Shown here: positions 24,030 through 36,403 of the stretch, piece after piece
Position numbering within the stretch: the first letter of the stretch is position 1
Layout of the letters: every line of letters starts with the position of its first letter
NCBI RefSeq assembly: GCF_026210795.1
Contig: NC_089445.1
Location: 4,216,001 to 4,280,000, forward strand
Reading direction: 5' to 3'
Source: Rhizophagus irregularis
Taxonomy: Eukaryota; Glomeromycota; Glomeromycetes; Glomerales; Glomeraceae
DNA: 64,000 bases
Notes under the pieces: generated by a model
The model's database searches: none
What the model was told of the DNA's origin: nothing
Seen by the model: only the letters and a program-made list of their open reading frames with translations
Made by a program: the position numbers and the translations under genes

Positions 24030-25490
24030 TTAATTTATCTGTGGAAAGTGTACAAACATATCTGTTCTTAATAGTCGTCTTTTCCTATAAAAGTATATAA
24101 GAAATGAAGCCCCTATCAAGGCAAGCACAATTGATAAAATTATAATTACTAGATTTCTGTTTCGAGTACTTAAATTTTGATCTGGAGTTGTTGGAGACGT
24201 GGGAAGTATCAGATTAGGATCAAACTTACTAATCCATTTGTAATTAGATTTATCGCTCGTGTCTAAAATAAATACTTCATTTTGTGTGGTTGGTGATATA
24301 AATTCATTATTTTTTCCGAAAATCACGATCATATAATGACCGACCAAAGTAGCCGTATGGTAAGTACGTGAAAGTGGTGATTTTGTGGAGACATTCGCTA
24401 TTGACCATGTAAAATTAGCTTGTGATGTATCTAATATTACAAGATCATCGGCTGCAGTATCATCAATGCCTCCGTATACGATAATACGACCATCCTGAGC
24501 TATATAATTTAGAGAACAATTTAATATATTACTCATTTTATTGAATCTAATTCAAAAAAATAAGATTAAAGATATAATTACTCAGAACGGCAGAATGGTA
24601 TGCACGAGATGTTGGCGTATCGCCAAAGGTTTCCTGAGATATAATGTATCTTTTATAAGAGAAATGAACGATTAACTTAATTTAAAAGAAACACCTTACC
24701 TTTGGAGTCCATGTATTATCATTTATATTATATAAAAGTAGCTATTTTTTTAAAAAAAAAAAATGATCGGTAAATATACAATTTAGACTCTCAATTAATC
24801 AATTAAACGGTGCCGATTTACCTTTGACATATTTACAAGTAGTTCATTAAATCTACCACCTATATAAACAATATAACCGTTTGGTAACAATGTACCCGTA
24901 TGATCGTACATTCCTACTGGAGCACCACTACTTCTCCACACTCGCGTATGTATATCCAAAATATTCATTTTATTATTAATTACAGGATTGCCAATCGGCT
25001 GAAAGTTTCCACCAAATCTATACATTTTTCCAGTTTTATCACAAACGGTCTGGCTCCGGCTGTGATAATAAGATGGAGGTGAATTGATGGTCATAAGATT
25101 GTTCCACTGTTGTAAATTGTAAGTGTAGACATCACCGTATTCTACTGATCCATTAGATTCACCAATATACAAAATTAGAGAATCACCACAATTTGAAAAA
25201 GCGCTCCATGCATGTGTTGGAAGAATTTGCGATACGGGACTAAGATCCACCCACGGTAATTTATCTCCTGCTTCGACTCCAAAGGGTTTCCCAATGTTTA
25301 AATAATAAAATTCTTTGGAATGTTCTCCTTTAAAACTATCCTGGCTTATGGGAATGATACCACCTGTAATATATATTCTAGAATCTGCAAATACGGCGCT
25401 GTGGCCCCAAACTATTTTAGGAGTAAAAGCCAAAGTGAACTCATCAAGATACAAATAAATAACGATCAAGCAGAGGAAAAGCATTATCAA
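24030..25490 (-). CDS. Kelch-repeat single-pass membrane protein, 410 aa
   Basis: Four exons, 24822-25490, 24700-24741, 24582-24633 and 24030-24499, with GT...AG introns of 80, 66 and 82 nt, join to 1233 nt without a stop. The start MIMLFLCLIVIYLYL is a signal peptide. Kelch-type repeats follow, each with a Gly pair and aromatic residues: VWGHSAVFADSRIYITGG, DKTGKMYRFGG, YDHTGTLLPNGYIVYIGG, SRAYHSAVLTQDGRIIVYGG and SRTYHTATLVGHYMIVIFG; they predict an extracellular beta-propeller. Near the C-terminus NLVIIILSIVLALIGASFL is a transmembrane helix followed by basic YRKRR and a short cytoplasmic tail. The layout matches the kelch cell-surface proteins multiplied in these fungi. Ligand unknown. 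The exon junction at CTGA/CTCAG restores the family phrase AVLTQDGRIIVYGG, which supports the model. Confidence 0.88.
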
Positions 25491-25649
25491 TAATCATAAG
25501 GGAGTTGAAAATTACAATAAGAGGCTTGTTTTAATATTAATATTTAACGATGTACAATTTATATATATATATATATTGTATGTACAGCGAAAAATACACT
25601 TGGCATTTTTTTTAGTTCGCTTAAATATCGAAACTAAATGAATTCTAGC

Positions 25650-26953
25650 TAGGGATGTTAACGGTCCGATCAGACCGTGGTTCAGTCCTAGGACCGATGA
25701 CCGCATTAGGATCGGACCGATAGGACCGTCAGTCCTATAGACGCTCCTAATAAGAAATTTTTTTTTAACTAAAATTCATAGTGCCGGCCCGAATTATGGC
25801 AGTGTAACGTACACAATCCCAAAAAAGGAAAATTTTATTTTGAAGTTTGTTGTTACACTAATTTCCAAAAAAGGAAATTTTGTTAATTCCGGTAGAAATT
25901 TTTTTATGGACCGCGGTCCAGACCACTAGTGTTTCGATCCGTTTCCGGGTTCAACCGGATAAACCCGGATAAATTTTTTTTTTAGGTATCCGGATAATTA
26001 CGGTTTTACCCGGATAAATATCCGGATAAAAAATGGTAAGATTGACCCGGAATCCGGATAAAAAATAAATCACTTATTAATTTTCATAACATTTCATATA
26101 TTTTTAATATTGGTAAATTCATATTATATAAAGGCTAGATTTTACTTTAAAGATATAATAATATATTTTTTATTATTTATAATTATTCATTAACTACAAG
26201 GAAATAATTTTAAATTATATCGCATAATTTGAATATAAAATATTAAATTCGCGGCATTTATTATTAAATTTATATAGTTCAGCATTTAATTATATAATAT
26301 AGTTAATATTATACAGTATTTATTTATTTTGGTTATTTAGGACTAGATTAACTGTAATTTAAATTTAATAAATAAAGGATAAATGCTATAAATTGATTAA
26401 TAAATTTTTACAAGAATCCCGTGAAATTTAATTGTTATAAATTTAATAAATGCCACGAATTTAGTTCAATAAAGCCACAAATTAAAGCCACAGATTTAAT
26501 CAAATAAATCATGAATTTAATCAAATAAAAGCCACATATTTAAGTAAAAAATACACTAATTTAATTAAATAATGCCACATTTGAATTTAATAATTGCCAC
26601 GAATTTAATTAAATAAATGTTACATATTAAATTAATTAAATTCCATATATTAAATTAAATGAATGCCACGAATTTTATTTAATAAAAATGATCTATAGTA
26701 AAAAAAAATTTTGTTAATTTTATCCGGGTTTCGGTTTCTATCCGGATATATCCGGATTTTTATCCGAGTCGGATAATCCGGATAGAAACCGGATATTTTT
26801 TTAATTTATCCGGATAACGGTTTCTGCCCGGATCGAAACACTACAGACCACAGTCCTATAGGACCGATCGGTCCCGGTCCTCGGCCCGGTCCCGGACCGT
26901 GGACCGACGAAAACCGGACCAAGACGGACCGGACCGGACCGTTAACATCCCTA
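25650..26953. mobile_element. hAT-type MITE (outer element)
   Basis: Perfect 18-bp terminal inverted repeats TAGGGATGTTAACGGTCC (25650-25667 and 26936-26953). The flanking octamers ATTCTAGC (25642-25649) and ATTCTAGA (26954-26961) are a 7-of-8 target duplication, typical of hAT. Both ends are packed with GGACCG/CGGTCC motifs. No transposase is present. Without the nested insertion it would be about 380 bp. Confidence 0.9.
25927..26843. mobile_element. hAT-type MITE nested in the outer MITE
   Basis: Perfect 15-bp terminal inverted repeats TAGTGTTTCGATCCG (25927-25941 and 26829-26843) with an exact 8-bp target duplication CAGACCAC (25919-25926 and 26844-26851). ATCCGGATAA-type motifs are repeated near both ends. 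The AT-rich middle contains a degenerate repeat, GCCACGAATTTAATTAAATAA-like, at about 26400-26690. Its ends resemble those of the element at 53729. No coding frame. Confidence 0.92.
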
Positions 26954-26961
26954 ATTCTAGA

Positions 26962-28138
26962 ATAGAAAATGTCATGACATTCTTTTACGTAATGTATCCT
27001 TCCAATACTTCTTTTTTTTTAATTCATGTTACGACTTTATTGATTTAATTAAAAAGGAACAAAGACGGGAATTACATCCTATTATATCTATGAGACTCGA
27101 GATTCCAACCTTCTAATACTTCTTATACATATAATAATTATGATCGACATAATATTTTGTACTAGCCTTCGTCCACGGTAATTCTTTTCAATAAAGTTTA
27201 AGTTTGATTTACGACAAATACGAATTCACGTTCTTTTCTCCGGCATTCTAGTCTTTCCATATATGGTCCAATATAGGGTAGAAAAGGATGGGATTTCCGA
27301 TATAATTTATATCAATTAATTGTTTGTAAATCGTTTAGATGATTAGAAGTTCCTTTTTAAACTTATTATCTTTCAAGATATCCTTTTAATGTTTATCATC
27401 TTCCATATCCAAAAGAAAATTAGATTGTATTTATTATTATATGATTATCGTGTCCTTGTTTTTAGATCGTCAAAAATAGTTACAAATTTTTTTAATTTTT
27501 TTTAATTTTTATAACGATAGTTACACCTTATATTTATATTTCTTATGTCTGATATGTCTTAATGTGCATTAACTGCGTATTGGAACATGTTTATAGAAAT
27601 TTTCAAAACTGAATTGAGTTTAAACTATCTTGGTGATGTGCAAATCAAATCGCTCACTTTCGTACGAACAATAACTTGTTTCATAATATCATCGACACGT
27701 TTCTTCATTTATTTAGGAACCGGATAGAATATTTTTTTTGACATTATCCTGAACTCTAATGATTCCATTAATGATTAACATTATACACAGAACCAAATCA
27801 CGTATATTAAAATAGTTTCGATATACCGGAGTTTATTAGTAAAAGCTCGATATTCGCTATAACGGATCAATTTATTTTTATTTTATTTATTTATTTTATT
27901 TTATGGATAGTAAAGGAGAATTACAATGAAAATCACAAGCTATTCTAACGAATTTAAAGGAAACCATTATAGAACTTCCCCCAAAAAAACCCTGGAGCGG
28001 GCCCTTACTAGAAAATAAAGAAAAAATAACTAATCAGCAACCATACTGGTTTTGATTAGGATGACAACAAATTGGAAAAAGCGAACAGGAGAAAAAAAGG
28101 GAGTTTCAGCTTAATCATATGTCCGTATTGTACTTTCA
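26962..28138. other. Intergenic stretch
   Basis: No gene recognised. A TTTTA/TTTAT microsatellite lies at about 27868-27905, as it does near the 3' end of the other DUF8211-like gene at position 23. Confidence 0.35.
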
Positions 28139-28148
28139 TCAATCGATG

Positions 28149-28174
28149 CTGCACGTAAATACTGTCAGATGCAG
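28149..28174 (-). promoter_or_regulatory. Stem-loop, second copy
   Basis: CTGCA (28149-28153) and TGCAG (28170-28174) enclose the same GTAAATACTGTCAG loop seen at 452-465. It lies about 50 nt beyond the end of the decayed DUF8211-like frame. The arms differ from the first copy yet stay complementary. Confidence 0.5.
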
Positions 28175-28223
28175 AATGGTGTTATAAAGAGGTCCGGTAT
28201 TGTTTTTATGAGATTGTAAAGAA

Positions 28224-29220
28224 CTATCGACGCACTGGAGTCGGCGGAGGTGAAGTAAACATCCCTGATCTCTCGTGGGGTATCCGGTACGGAACGTGTG
28301 ATGAATCGTGAATAGGTGTATGCGATCCATTATCAGGTGGTGGAGTTCTTCGTAAATAGACGTCGGGTTTGTTTAGTAAGAGACGAGATTTTGCAGGTAT
28401 AATGTATCTGCCATTTAGTATATTTACTCGGTGTGTAAGATCTTCGACGATTATTGGTCGATGGTTTTGCGCAAATTGATAAAGTTGCAAAGCACGATTA
28501 TATCCATAATTTATTGCGGAATGAAACTGACGTCGAAACGTCGTCTAACTTTATAGTCAAAGAAGTTAATATTGTACGTATTTTTGTAGTATATACGAGG
28601 ATCTCCCTGGATACCAATAGGTAAAGGTGGTAATGGTTTCTTCAGTTTGTTATCTGCGTAACCATCTTTTTTGACCACGTAAGTAATTCTTTAAAGCGTT
28701 GTTATAAGGGTCAGATGCCCTATTGTTAAGGGCGTGATAATGTCGTTCAGGAACATGTTGAATTTGTTTAAACATGGCAGGTTGAGGAATGAAACGATTA
28801 GAAGGACTGCGTCCAGTAAAAAATTTTTTACGACTAGTATTAATCGTACTACGGTGATACGGTTCCATCTTTCGATTTGTTGAGGAGAACGTACGATATC
28901 AAAGGTCAATTTAGAGTCTTCCTTATAATATACGTGTTCGGTCGTTGTTGTGTAAGGTGCAGTGTCAGGGACTTTATTCTTCCCTTTAGCGAAACGTTGA
29001 GTTTTGTTTAATCTGACTAATTCAGGGTGATTGTTATAGTGCACTACGTTGTAACGGTGTAGCCAATACCAAGCCGGTTAGAATGCACTTTTTTAACGTG
29101 TTCATTGGCTTTTATGCCTTCCGCTGAGGTTTGACGAGCAATTTGGCGATGATAAAATCGAGCATCTTGAGCGATGCATACTGCTTTGTGTAAACGGAAC
29201 CTCCCAATTTTGGAGTGGTG
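28224..29220 (-). pseudogene. Decayed DUF8211-like gene copy
   Basis: Relative of the intact gene at 616-2475, broken into pieces on one strand. The order on the coding strand is HKAVCIAQDARFYHRQIARQ and VKKVHSNRLGIGYTVTT (compare SRRLGISYEET), then NNHPELVRLNKTQRF with KLTFDIVRSPQQIERW. After a frameshift come SRKKFFTGRSPSNRFIPQ, ERHYHALNNRASDPYNNALK and YLRGQKRWL, then FRRQFHSAINYGYNRALQLYQF and a Pro-rich C-terminus. At least three frame changes and several stops are present. Amino-acid identity to the intact gene is low, so this is a different subfamily rather than a recent duplicate. Confidence 0.65.
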
Positions 29221-29575
29221 ATGAACGCCGCAAACCCAACATTTTTTAAGTTGTTCCTAACTTTCAGACACGAAGAGCGACAAAAAGTAATTGCAAAGAA
29301 AATATTTCAAAGAGGTAAAGGACATAAAAAAATTATATTTAAAGGTTAAGAACTTAAAAAATTTAAAAGTAAGGTGTTGAGCAAACTTCTTTCTGATATA
29401 GTGGAAACGAAAGTTATTTGTAATATTTAAAAAAATAAACGTCCAACTTCGTAAATTTTTGTTCCAGGAATTTGTGGGAAAGAGTCCAGAAAAACATTTT
29501 TCTATAGCTATAGTAAAAATGATTCGATAAACCTGATCACGTGATCATTAACCAATAAAATTTAAGTAACATGAT

Positions 29576-30625
29576 TAGAGATGGGCTGTGGTTTCATGCA
29601 CGTGATGCCATACATGTATCAACACTTCCCCAGTAACACCACTAAATTTTTGGACGAGCATCCTTATCCTGGGCCACGGTCCAGATGCTTATCCTGGACC
29701 AGCAAATCTAATTGGATGAGATTGTTTTGTGTAACATTTGTCTTGGAAAAAAAAACAATTCGCGTTTTTTTTAAAAAAAAGGTACGAAATGCCTTTTTTT
29801 AAAGCATTTAATACTACCATTTTAAAGTAATATGTTATTTAAAATTTGTACTTTGGTATGCATTTTATTAAACTTTATTAATAAATAAGTAAAATTGCAT
29901 ATATAACTTTATAAAAAAGGTCTTTACATTATTTTTTACTGTAATTTTATTATTAAAATTATTTTAACGTTAATATCAAAACAAAAGTACAAAGTAATAG
30001 TATTATATTAGCTTTAAAAGTTTTGTTATAAATGTGTAATTTACAACCTTTTTTGAACAACTTTGCTTAACCCCAAAACTTAAAAAAAAAACACTTGATT
30101 TCCAGAATAATATCAATATATCATAAAACTCTTCAAAAAGAAAATAAAAAACATTTAGTATTATCATAAAACTACAATAAATACAATTAAAATTAAAATA
30201 TACAAACTGAAATGAAATATGAAATACTAAGTACTAACATACCACAAAAAAGAATAGAGAAAGAGTGAAAGATAGGAAGAGTAAGAGATAAAATAAATTA
30301 TGCCGGAGTTATGTAATAAAAGGGCTGATTAGCCAATCAAAAGTTGACTGGTCCAGAATAAGCATCTGGACCGGTGGATCAGGTTAAGGATGGCCCTAAA
30401 TTTTTCACCCCCACGTGACCTAATAATATTCATCACCGGCATCACACCCCACCGCGTTTTCACTGTTTATATTTATCTGAGGGACACAGTTTTTTTTTGC
30501 CTTACAAAATTATTTTTTTCACAACCACTTAACTGTCACCGGTCACGTGGGGTGAAATTTTAATTATAAAATTGGTGGTGTTACTACGGTAAATCATGCA
30601 TCAATTGCAGTGGCGCCCATCTCTA
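29576..30625. mobile_element. hAT-like MITE with long imperfect inverted repeats
   Basis: Terminal TAGAGATGGGC (29576-29586) matches the inverted right end (30615-30625); TAGAGATGGG is a common hAT terminus. Inside, AGTAACACCAC and a block containing GGTCCAGATGCTTAT (about 29661-29718 and 30334-30390) are also inverted, so the arms were long. The right arm carries a small insertion (30400-30560). No convincing target duplication was found. The 73-codon frame at 29581 is not a gene. Confidence 0.65.
30400..30560. mobile_element. Small MITE nested in the right arm
   Basis: Ends ATTTTTCACCCCCACGTGAC and, inverted, AAATTTCACCCCACGTGACC (30541-30560), flanked by TAA on both sides (30397-30399 and 30561-30563). 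The trinucleotide duplication suggests a PIF/Harbinger-type element, but that is weak evidence. A decayed relative may lie at 6117-6235. Confidence 0.55.
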
Positions 30626-33590
30626 TAAATCTTAATTTTGTAATTCTTGCTGTCAATTAAAAATATTTTATATTCATTTTTATGACCTCTATATATGACT
30701 TAAAACTAAGATGAAAAAATTAAAATTTAGTGTATATCATATTAGTTTTATTAGCATGAAAATTGTTTTAAAAAAATCAGTAAAAATTTTTTTGTGGTGC
30801 CAAAGAGGTTAACACCAACCAAACACAAATACGCAAATACAACCGCCATTATTCCTAGTCGTATCTTGACGCCAATGAGATAATACAATAGATAGGTATA
30901 AAAAAATTTCTAGGATTTTTTTGATCGGTATAGTATATATATATAAAAAATTTTTGGGGATTTTTCAATAACAATAGATCAAAATTTTGGGATTTTATTT
31001 TTAATAACAATAGATAATGAATAGTAGATATTCTTTAATAACAATATATCGGTATACTATTTCTTCCTTTTGTCTTCTTTTCTCTTTCTTTTTCATCTTC
31101 TTCATTCCTTCCTTTCATCCTTATTTTTCCATTTTGCTTCCCTCCTCCTTTCCTGTTCATCTTTTTCACGTTCCCTTTTCATCTTTTTTTATCTTTTCCT
31201 TCAAAAGTCTGAACCACTAGTAGTCCACTAGTGGTGGTTTGCCCATTTTTATTATTCAGTGTGGGAAAAATACGAAAATGTTTTAGCTTCACGTCCATCG
31301 TGTCTAGATTAAGTTAATGGAAATTTTTAATAACAAATACCAAATGATTGACGTCATTTGTCATCATCATAACAACCCTAATTGTGGCGCGGTTTTATAT
31401 GATCACGTGAAATTTATTTATACAGTTTACAGTAGGGCCACGCTTACATAATCATAAATCATTCATTTGTTTCAAAAAATTATTTAAGTTTCGACAATAA
31501 TAAATATTTACTCTTTAATACATTTCCATAAGATAAAATTTTTTTTCTTTAGTATTTTTTTCGAAAAAGCGAGATATTACTGTATGTTATTCTTTAAGCT
31601 ATTGAGTATTCTTTAAATTTTAATATTTATTGAATCCCAAAAGTTATCGAATTTTAAAATCTTGGGGATTTTTCTAATAAAAGACAAAGAAAATTCCCGA
31701 ATTTGATATCATATTGATCAATAAAAATCTTATTAATAAAATTTTTATATATAAAACCATACTTAGTTTTGATTTAATTAGTTGACAGCGCACCCCAATA
31801 ATTCGCGAAGTGCTTTTATTGTTGATACGAAAAAAAGGAAAAGCCGAAAATGTATATAAGACATGCGTAATACATTCACAAATTTATCATATACTTTATT
31901 ATGTAATATATGAATACATATTCTTATATATTGATTCATTACAATTAATAATCTATTTATCAAATATGATTAAATATTATGGAACCTCGTCATAAAAACA
32001 ATTTTATATTTTATTTGATGAATGTAAATGAATGTCGAAGAATAGTTGATAATTATTATTTTTTTTTTTCAAAAAAAAAAAAAAAGTTATTAACCTATGA
32101 AAAACATGAAATATAATGATGTGCGTAAGGAATGATTATTATTATTATTTTGCCGCAGTAACAATAACGACTAAACGATTTCGGGGTGAAGGAGAATATA
32201 AAATAAATTCCCTATATAATATCATCACGTATTGATAATACTTTAGAAAAGTTATTTTTCTGATAGGTTGTCGAGTGACCGTAATAATTCATCATACCAG
32301 AACCGTCTTTTAAACTTTTAAAGTAAAAATTAATCAAAATCTATACTTTTACATTTTCTTACATAAAATTCACAATTACCTTGATGACGAAACATTAAGA
32401 ATAGCGGTGGGATTTTTAGATATACGATTGTCGAGGTGAGTTATGATTGCCTAGGAAGTTTGTTTAAAAGTGAAAATAGTTATTTGTTGTCACTTACAAA
32501 CTTGATTGTTCATCGTTTAAAATCTTCATTTGCATGATTTAAATAATTTAAATAAAAACGAATATAAAAAAAAACGAACTACGAATATACGAGTAAATAC
32601 GGCTAAAATTTATTTTAAAAAATCATTCGTTTCTATGCTATCGGAAAGCATATTTGCGGATAATAAAATTCTCTTGAAAAGCAAAAACGATCCATATTTA
32701 TATAAAATTATATTAAATTGATTAGTGATGTAATACTATAATCATACATCAAAGCTGCTAAACTGCTAAGGCGGTTGATCATCATTGGCGTATGTTTAAT
32801 CTTCTGAATCTTTCATTCTGATCGTAATTCAGAATTTTCGGTAACCGTAAATAATACTAGAATAAAAAGTATTTTCAAAACCAAGTTTTAGATTCAAAAT
32901 TATTACGTAGTTTTATGATTTTTTCGTTATGAAAGGTTGATCAAGAATAAATCGAACACAAAATTTTTTGTATCAAGTAACTAGTATTTTTTTGGAATAC
33001 ATCATGTTTCAAATGATTCATTAATTTTCATTTTAGTTACAATAATAGTTAGTTGTATTTATCTAATAAGGGAATACATATGCGTGTTCTAGTAATTAGT
33101 GTATGCAGATTAAATGTTGGCGGTGTTGATATGAATGAATATTATGAATATCACTAATTAATGTTCGTCATTGCTGCAAGCTGACCTAATTGTATGTAGA
33201 TCTGTGAGACAAAATTACGTATACTATAGTTCGATTCGAAGAAATCTAAAATTCATTTTTTTATTTTATTTTATTTTAATAAAAAAATGTAATAAAAGTT
33301 TTTTTTGAATAATGGAAAACAATTAATTTGTTCATATTGAATATTTTCTTTGATAAGATTCTAACTACATATAGGCTAGAAATTTTTTTTTAAAAAAAAA
33401 AATACAAAGGATGAATTCTGAAGACCGCCAATATACTGTACATTCATTAGAATTTCCAAATGTACAGTATTATATTTTTTTAAATAAATTTTTGTTAAAA
33501 TTAATATGCAAAAACAAAGTTCTCACGATACTTTTTTGTATATATGTGAAAAAAACACCAATCTACCTAAAAATTTCATGATTTCTTTTT
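30626..33590. other. Gene-poor stretch with a pyrimidine tract
   Basis: An ATAACAATAGAT motif occurs several times at about 30965-31050, followed by an almost pure C/T tract (31055-31200). The rest is AT-rich with no recognisable gene. The 60-70-codon frames in it lack any support. Confidence 0.35.
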
Positions 33591-34025
33591 ATTTTGTAGG
33601 TACTTACCGGACGTCCTGGATATTTGACTTCAGAACTTGAGATCGGTTTCAATGGAAGGTAGGAATTAGGAAGTGGTAATCTAGGGAACGTTAATAAACT
33701 TTATTAGCATTTCTTTTGTCCTTTTACTTTTGTAATACCTACTTGAACGTCTGAACGAAGATTTTGGCCTTGGTTTTGAATGAAAGTAGTCGCTGGGAAT
33801 TGAGAGTTAAAGGACGTTAGTAGGACCTTTACTAACGTTTCTCCTTTACTAACGTTTCTTTTAATTTTTTAACCGTAGAAGCCTCCTATCTGAACACCTT
33901 GAAAGGTACAGGTTAAGAGCAACATTGCTTAGAGAATTTGGGTACTATATTGCAATAGAAGATTTAATTGGGATTTAACTTAAAGAAACATTTTAACGTT
34001 TCATTTTTTTTCTTTTTGTAGAGAA
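33590..34025 (+). repeat. Diverged tandem units with intron-like ends
   Basis: About three units of 130-150 bp. Each has a less AT-rich block (for example CCGGACGTCCTGGATATTTG, GAACGTCTGAACGAAG) and ends in AACGTTT plus a pyrimidine tract; acceptor-like TAGs fall at 33597-33599, 33876-33878 and 34019-34021. They may be exon-intron remnants of a repeated gene segment. No protein could be read. Confidence 0.4.
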
Positions 34026-35221
34026 CAGGACGCGTCCAATATGTCTTCCGGGATTATTAGATGATAAATTATGAAGTTAACCGAAAATTTAACACTCATA
34101 TTTCTATTTTTTCGTAATAAATAACTAAAGCTGAATTTGTTATTTTATTATATGGATTATTTTTGAATTTTGATTTTTTTTACTTAAAAATGCATAAATA
34201 AATAATAAATGTGATTAGGAAAACTTTTTAATTTAAAAAATTTTTTTATTGAACATCTAAGTCTATCAAGTTATCTAATGGCATGTACTAAATTTATAAA
34301 GTATAATAGCATTGTAGCATTAAAAATTTCTATACTCAGAGTATAGTTAATTTGCAACTATACTGTATAGATTTTATCAATTATATTATACAACCTCGGA
34401 GGCTATACATGTATGTATAATACTCAATATCGTTTTAAAACCGCTTTACATTGCTTGTACCTGACTAAAAAATTATATAAAATATACTAAATATTGTAAT
34501 ATTGTTCTTAATAAACAAGAATTAAAATTTCAGGACAAACTGGTAATATTATTAGTCGTTACTTTAGCCACAAATTTAGTAAAACAAAAATTGCAGTTTA
34601 AATTTATGGCTTGCATAAATTTTTTTATAATAAATTAAAGCTCACTCTTAGCAGCAACAATATAGTTTTAAATTTTTTTTTTTTTTGGTTTTTAAGTCGT
34701 CTGCTACATATTCAACCCATTTCTTATAGGCATACATGCAAATTTTAGATAATTTAAATAAAAATTAAAAGTAATTGCACAGAAAAAATTTACATTTGGT
34801 AACATGCGCCGCCATATACGTACGTTATATTTGGTAACAATGTAAATTGCACCAAAAAATAATTTTACGATTTCTATTTTAATTTATAGTTAAAAAATGA
34901 AGCAGACAGCCTAATACTATATAAAATTTATAATTTTACAGTATATCTTTTGCATAAATCCAAGTTTACTACAAAAAAAATTCAATAATATAAACCAATT
35001 AAAAAAGTAAATAAATGATACAGGTGTACCGTTGGTACGAATTGAATTGTATCTGTGTAACTGTAACCACATCTGCATTGTACCTGCACCAATTAAATTA
35101 ATCCATCACTTTAATTTAGCCAATTTAGCCGGAAATTCCCAAGTATAAAAATGATCATCGATTGGGCGTTTTACATTTGAAGTAAACTCCAGTTGTAATG
35201 GATGATAACAAAAATTATCTT
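34026..35221. other. Intergenic stretch with a dispersed repeat
   Basis: A block at 34803-34990 (CCATATACGTACGTTATATT, TGGTAACAATGTAA, AATGAAGCAGACAGCCTAATA) is repeated at about 44325-44500. Otherwise AT-rich without genes. Confidence 0.5.
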
Positions 35222-36403
35222 AAAATTTACATGAAATTTTAGATGATAATGAATATTATGAATTTATGATACTACTGTTGAAGTTGGTGATGATCCTCAT
35301 GTAAAAATATTCCGTGCTCATATGGTTATTTAAATTGTCGTTCTCCGTATTTACGGAGAAATCATCTTAAGGTAAGGATAACTTGAAGATTCTGAATTAT
35401 AATTGGTTATTTATTTTAATTTTTTTATTAATTTTTTTTTTAAGATATATATATATGGCGGAAGACTTTCTTTAGAGGAATATAATACTTCAGACATTGT
35501 TAATATTTTGATTAATGCTAGTGAACTTAGTCTTCAGGAATTAATCACACACTTACGATTATTTTTGATTGAAAATAAAAAAACAAAATTTTAACTTAAT
35601 ATATCAAACAAGTTTTAATAACGATTCTTTCTTAAAATTACAAAATTTTTGTATGGAATTGATGTCTAAAGAACCCGAAAAAGTTTTAATTCAATTGATT
35701 TTACTTCACTTTCAAAAAAAATGTTTGATTTCTCTTATTCAAAACGATAATATTCAAATGGATGATATTCAAATTTGGGAACATGTTCTTAAATGGGGTA
35801 TTGCTCAGAATCCTGAACTTTCTTTAGATCCTTCGAGTTATTCAAAAGATGATTTCAATGTTCTGAAGGATACTCTACAACAATTTATTCCTTTTATTAA
35901 ATTCTATAATCTAACTCCTAAAGAATTTATAGATAAAGTATATCCATATAAAAAAATCATACCAAAAGAATTACGTGAAGAATTAATTAAAAATTTTATT
36001 TATCGACAAAATAACAAATCAAAACTGATGATAACAAAAGAAATTAATTCAAAAAGTATTTATTCAAGGATCATTACAATTCAACATGTTGGATTAATTT
36101 CGAGATGGATTGATAAATTAGGAATTACTGATAATATAAGAAATTTATACGAATTCAAATTAATTCTTCGTGGTTCACGTGATGGGTTTTCACCTAAAAA
36201 ATTTCATGAGATTTGTAATAATAAATCTGATACTATAACAATTATTATAGTAATGAAATTCTTGGAGGATATAAACCAATTATATGGAAACCTACTTCAG
36301 GTCACAGTAATACTATAAATAGTTTCAGTTTATATTTTCTTTTAAAAAATTAGTATATTGAAAATTTTATTTTAAGTCGAGTAGAAGATGAGATGAATGC
36401 TAT

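Noticed and set aside
29581-29802. 73-codon plus-strand frame
   Set aside because: Inside the long inverted repeat of the hAT-like MITE; the opposite arm gives unrelated translation.
31017-31220. 67-codon frame rich in Phe/Ser
   Set aside because: Simple C/T tract.
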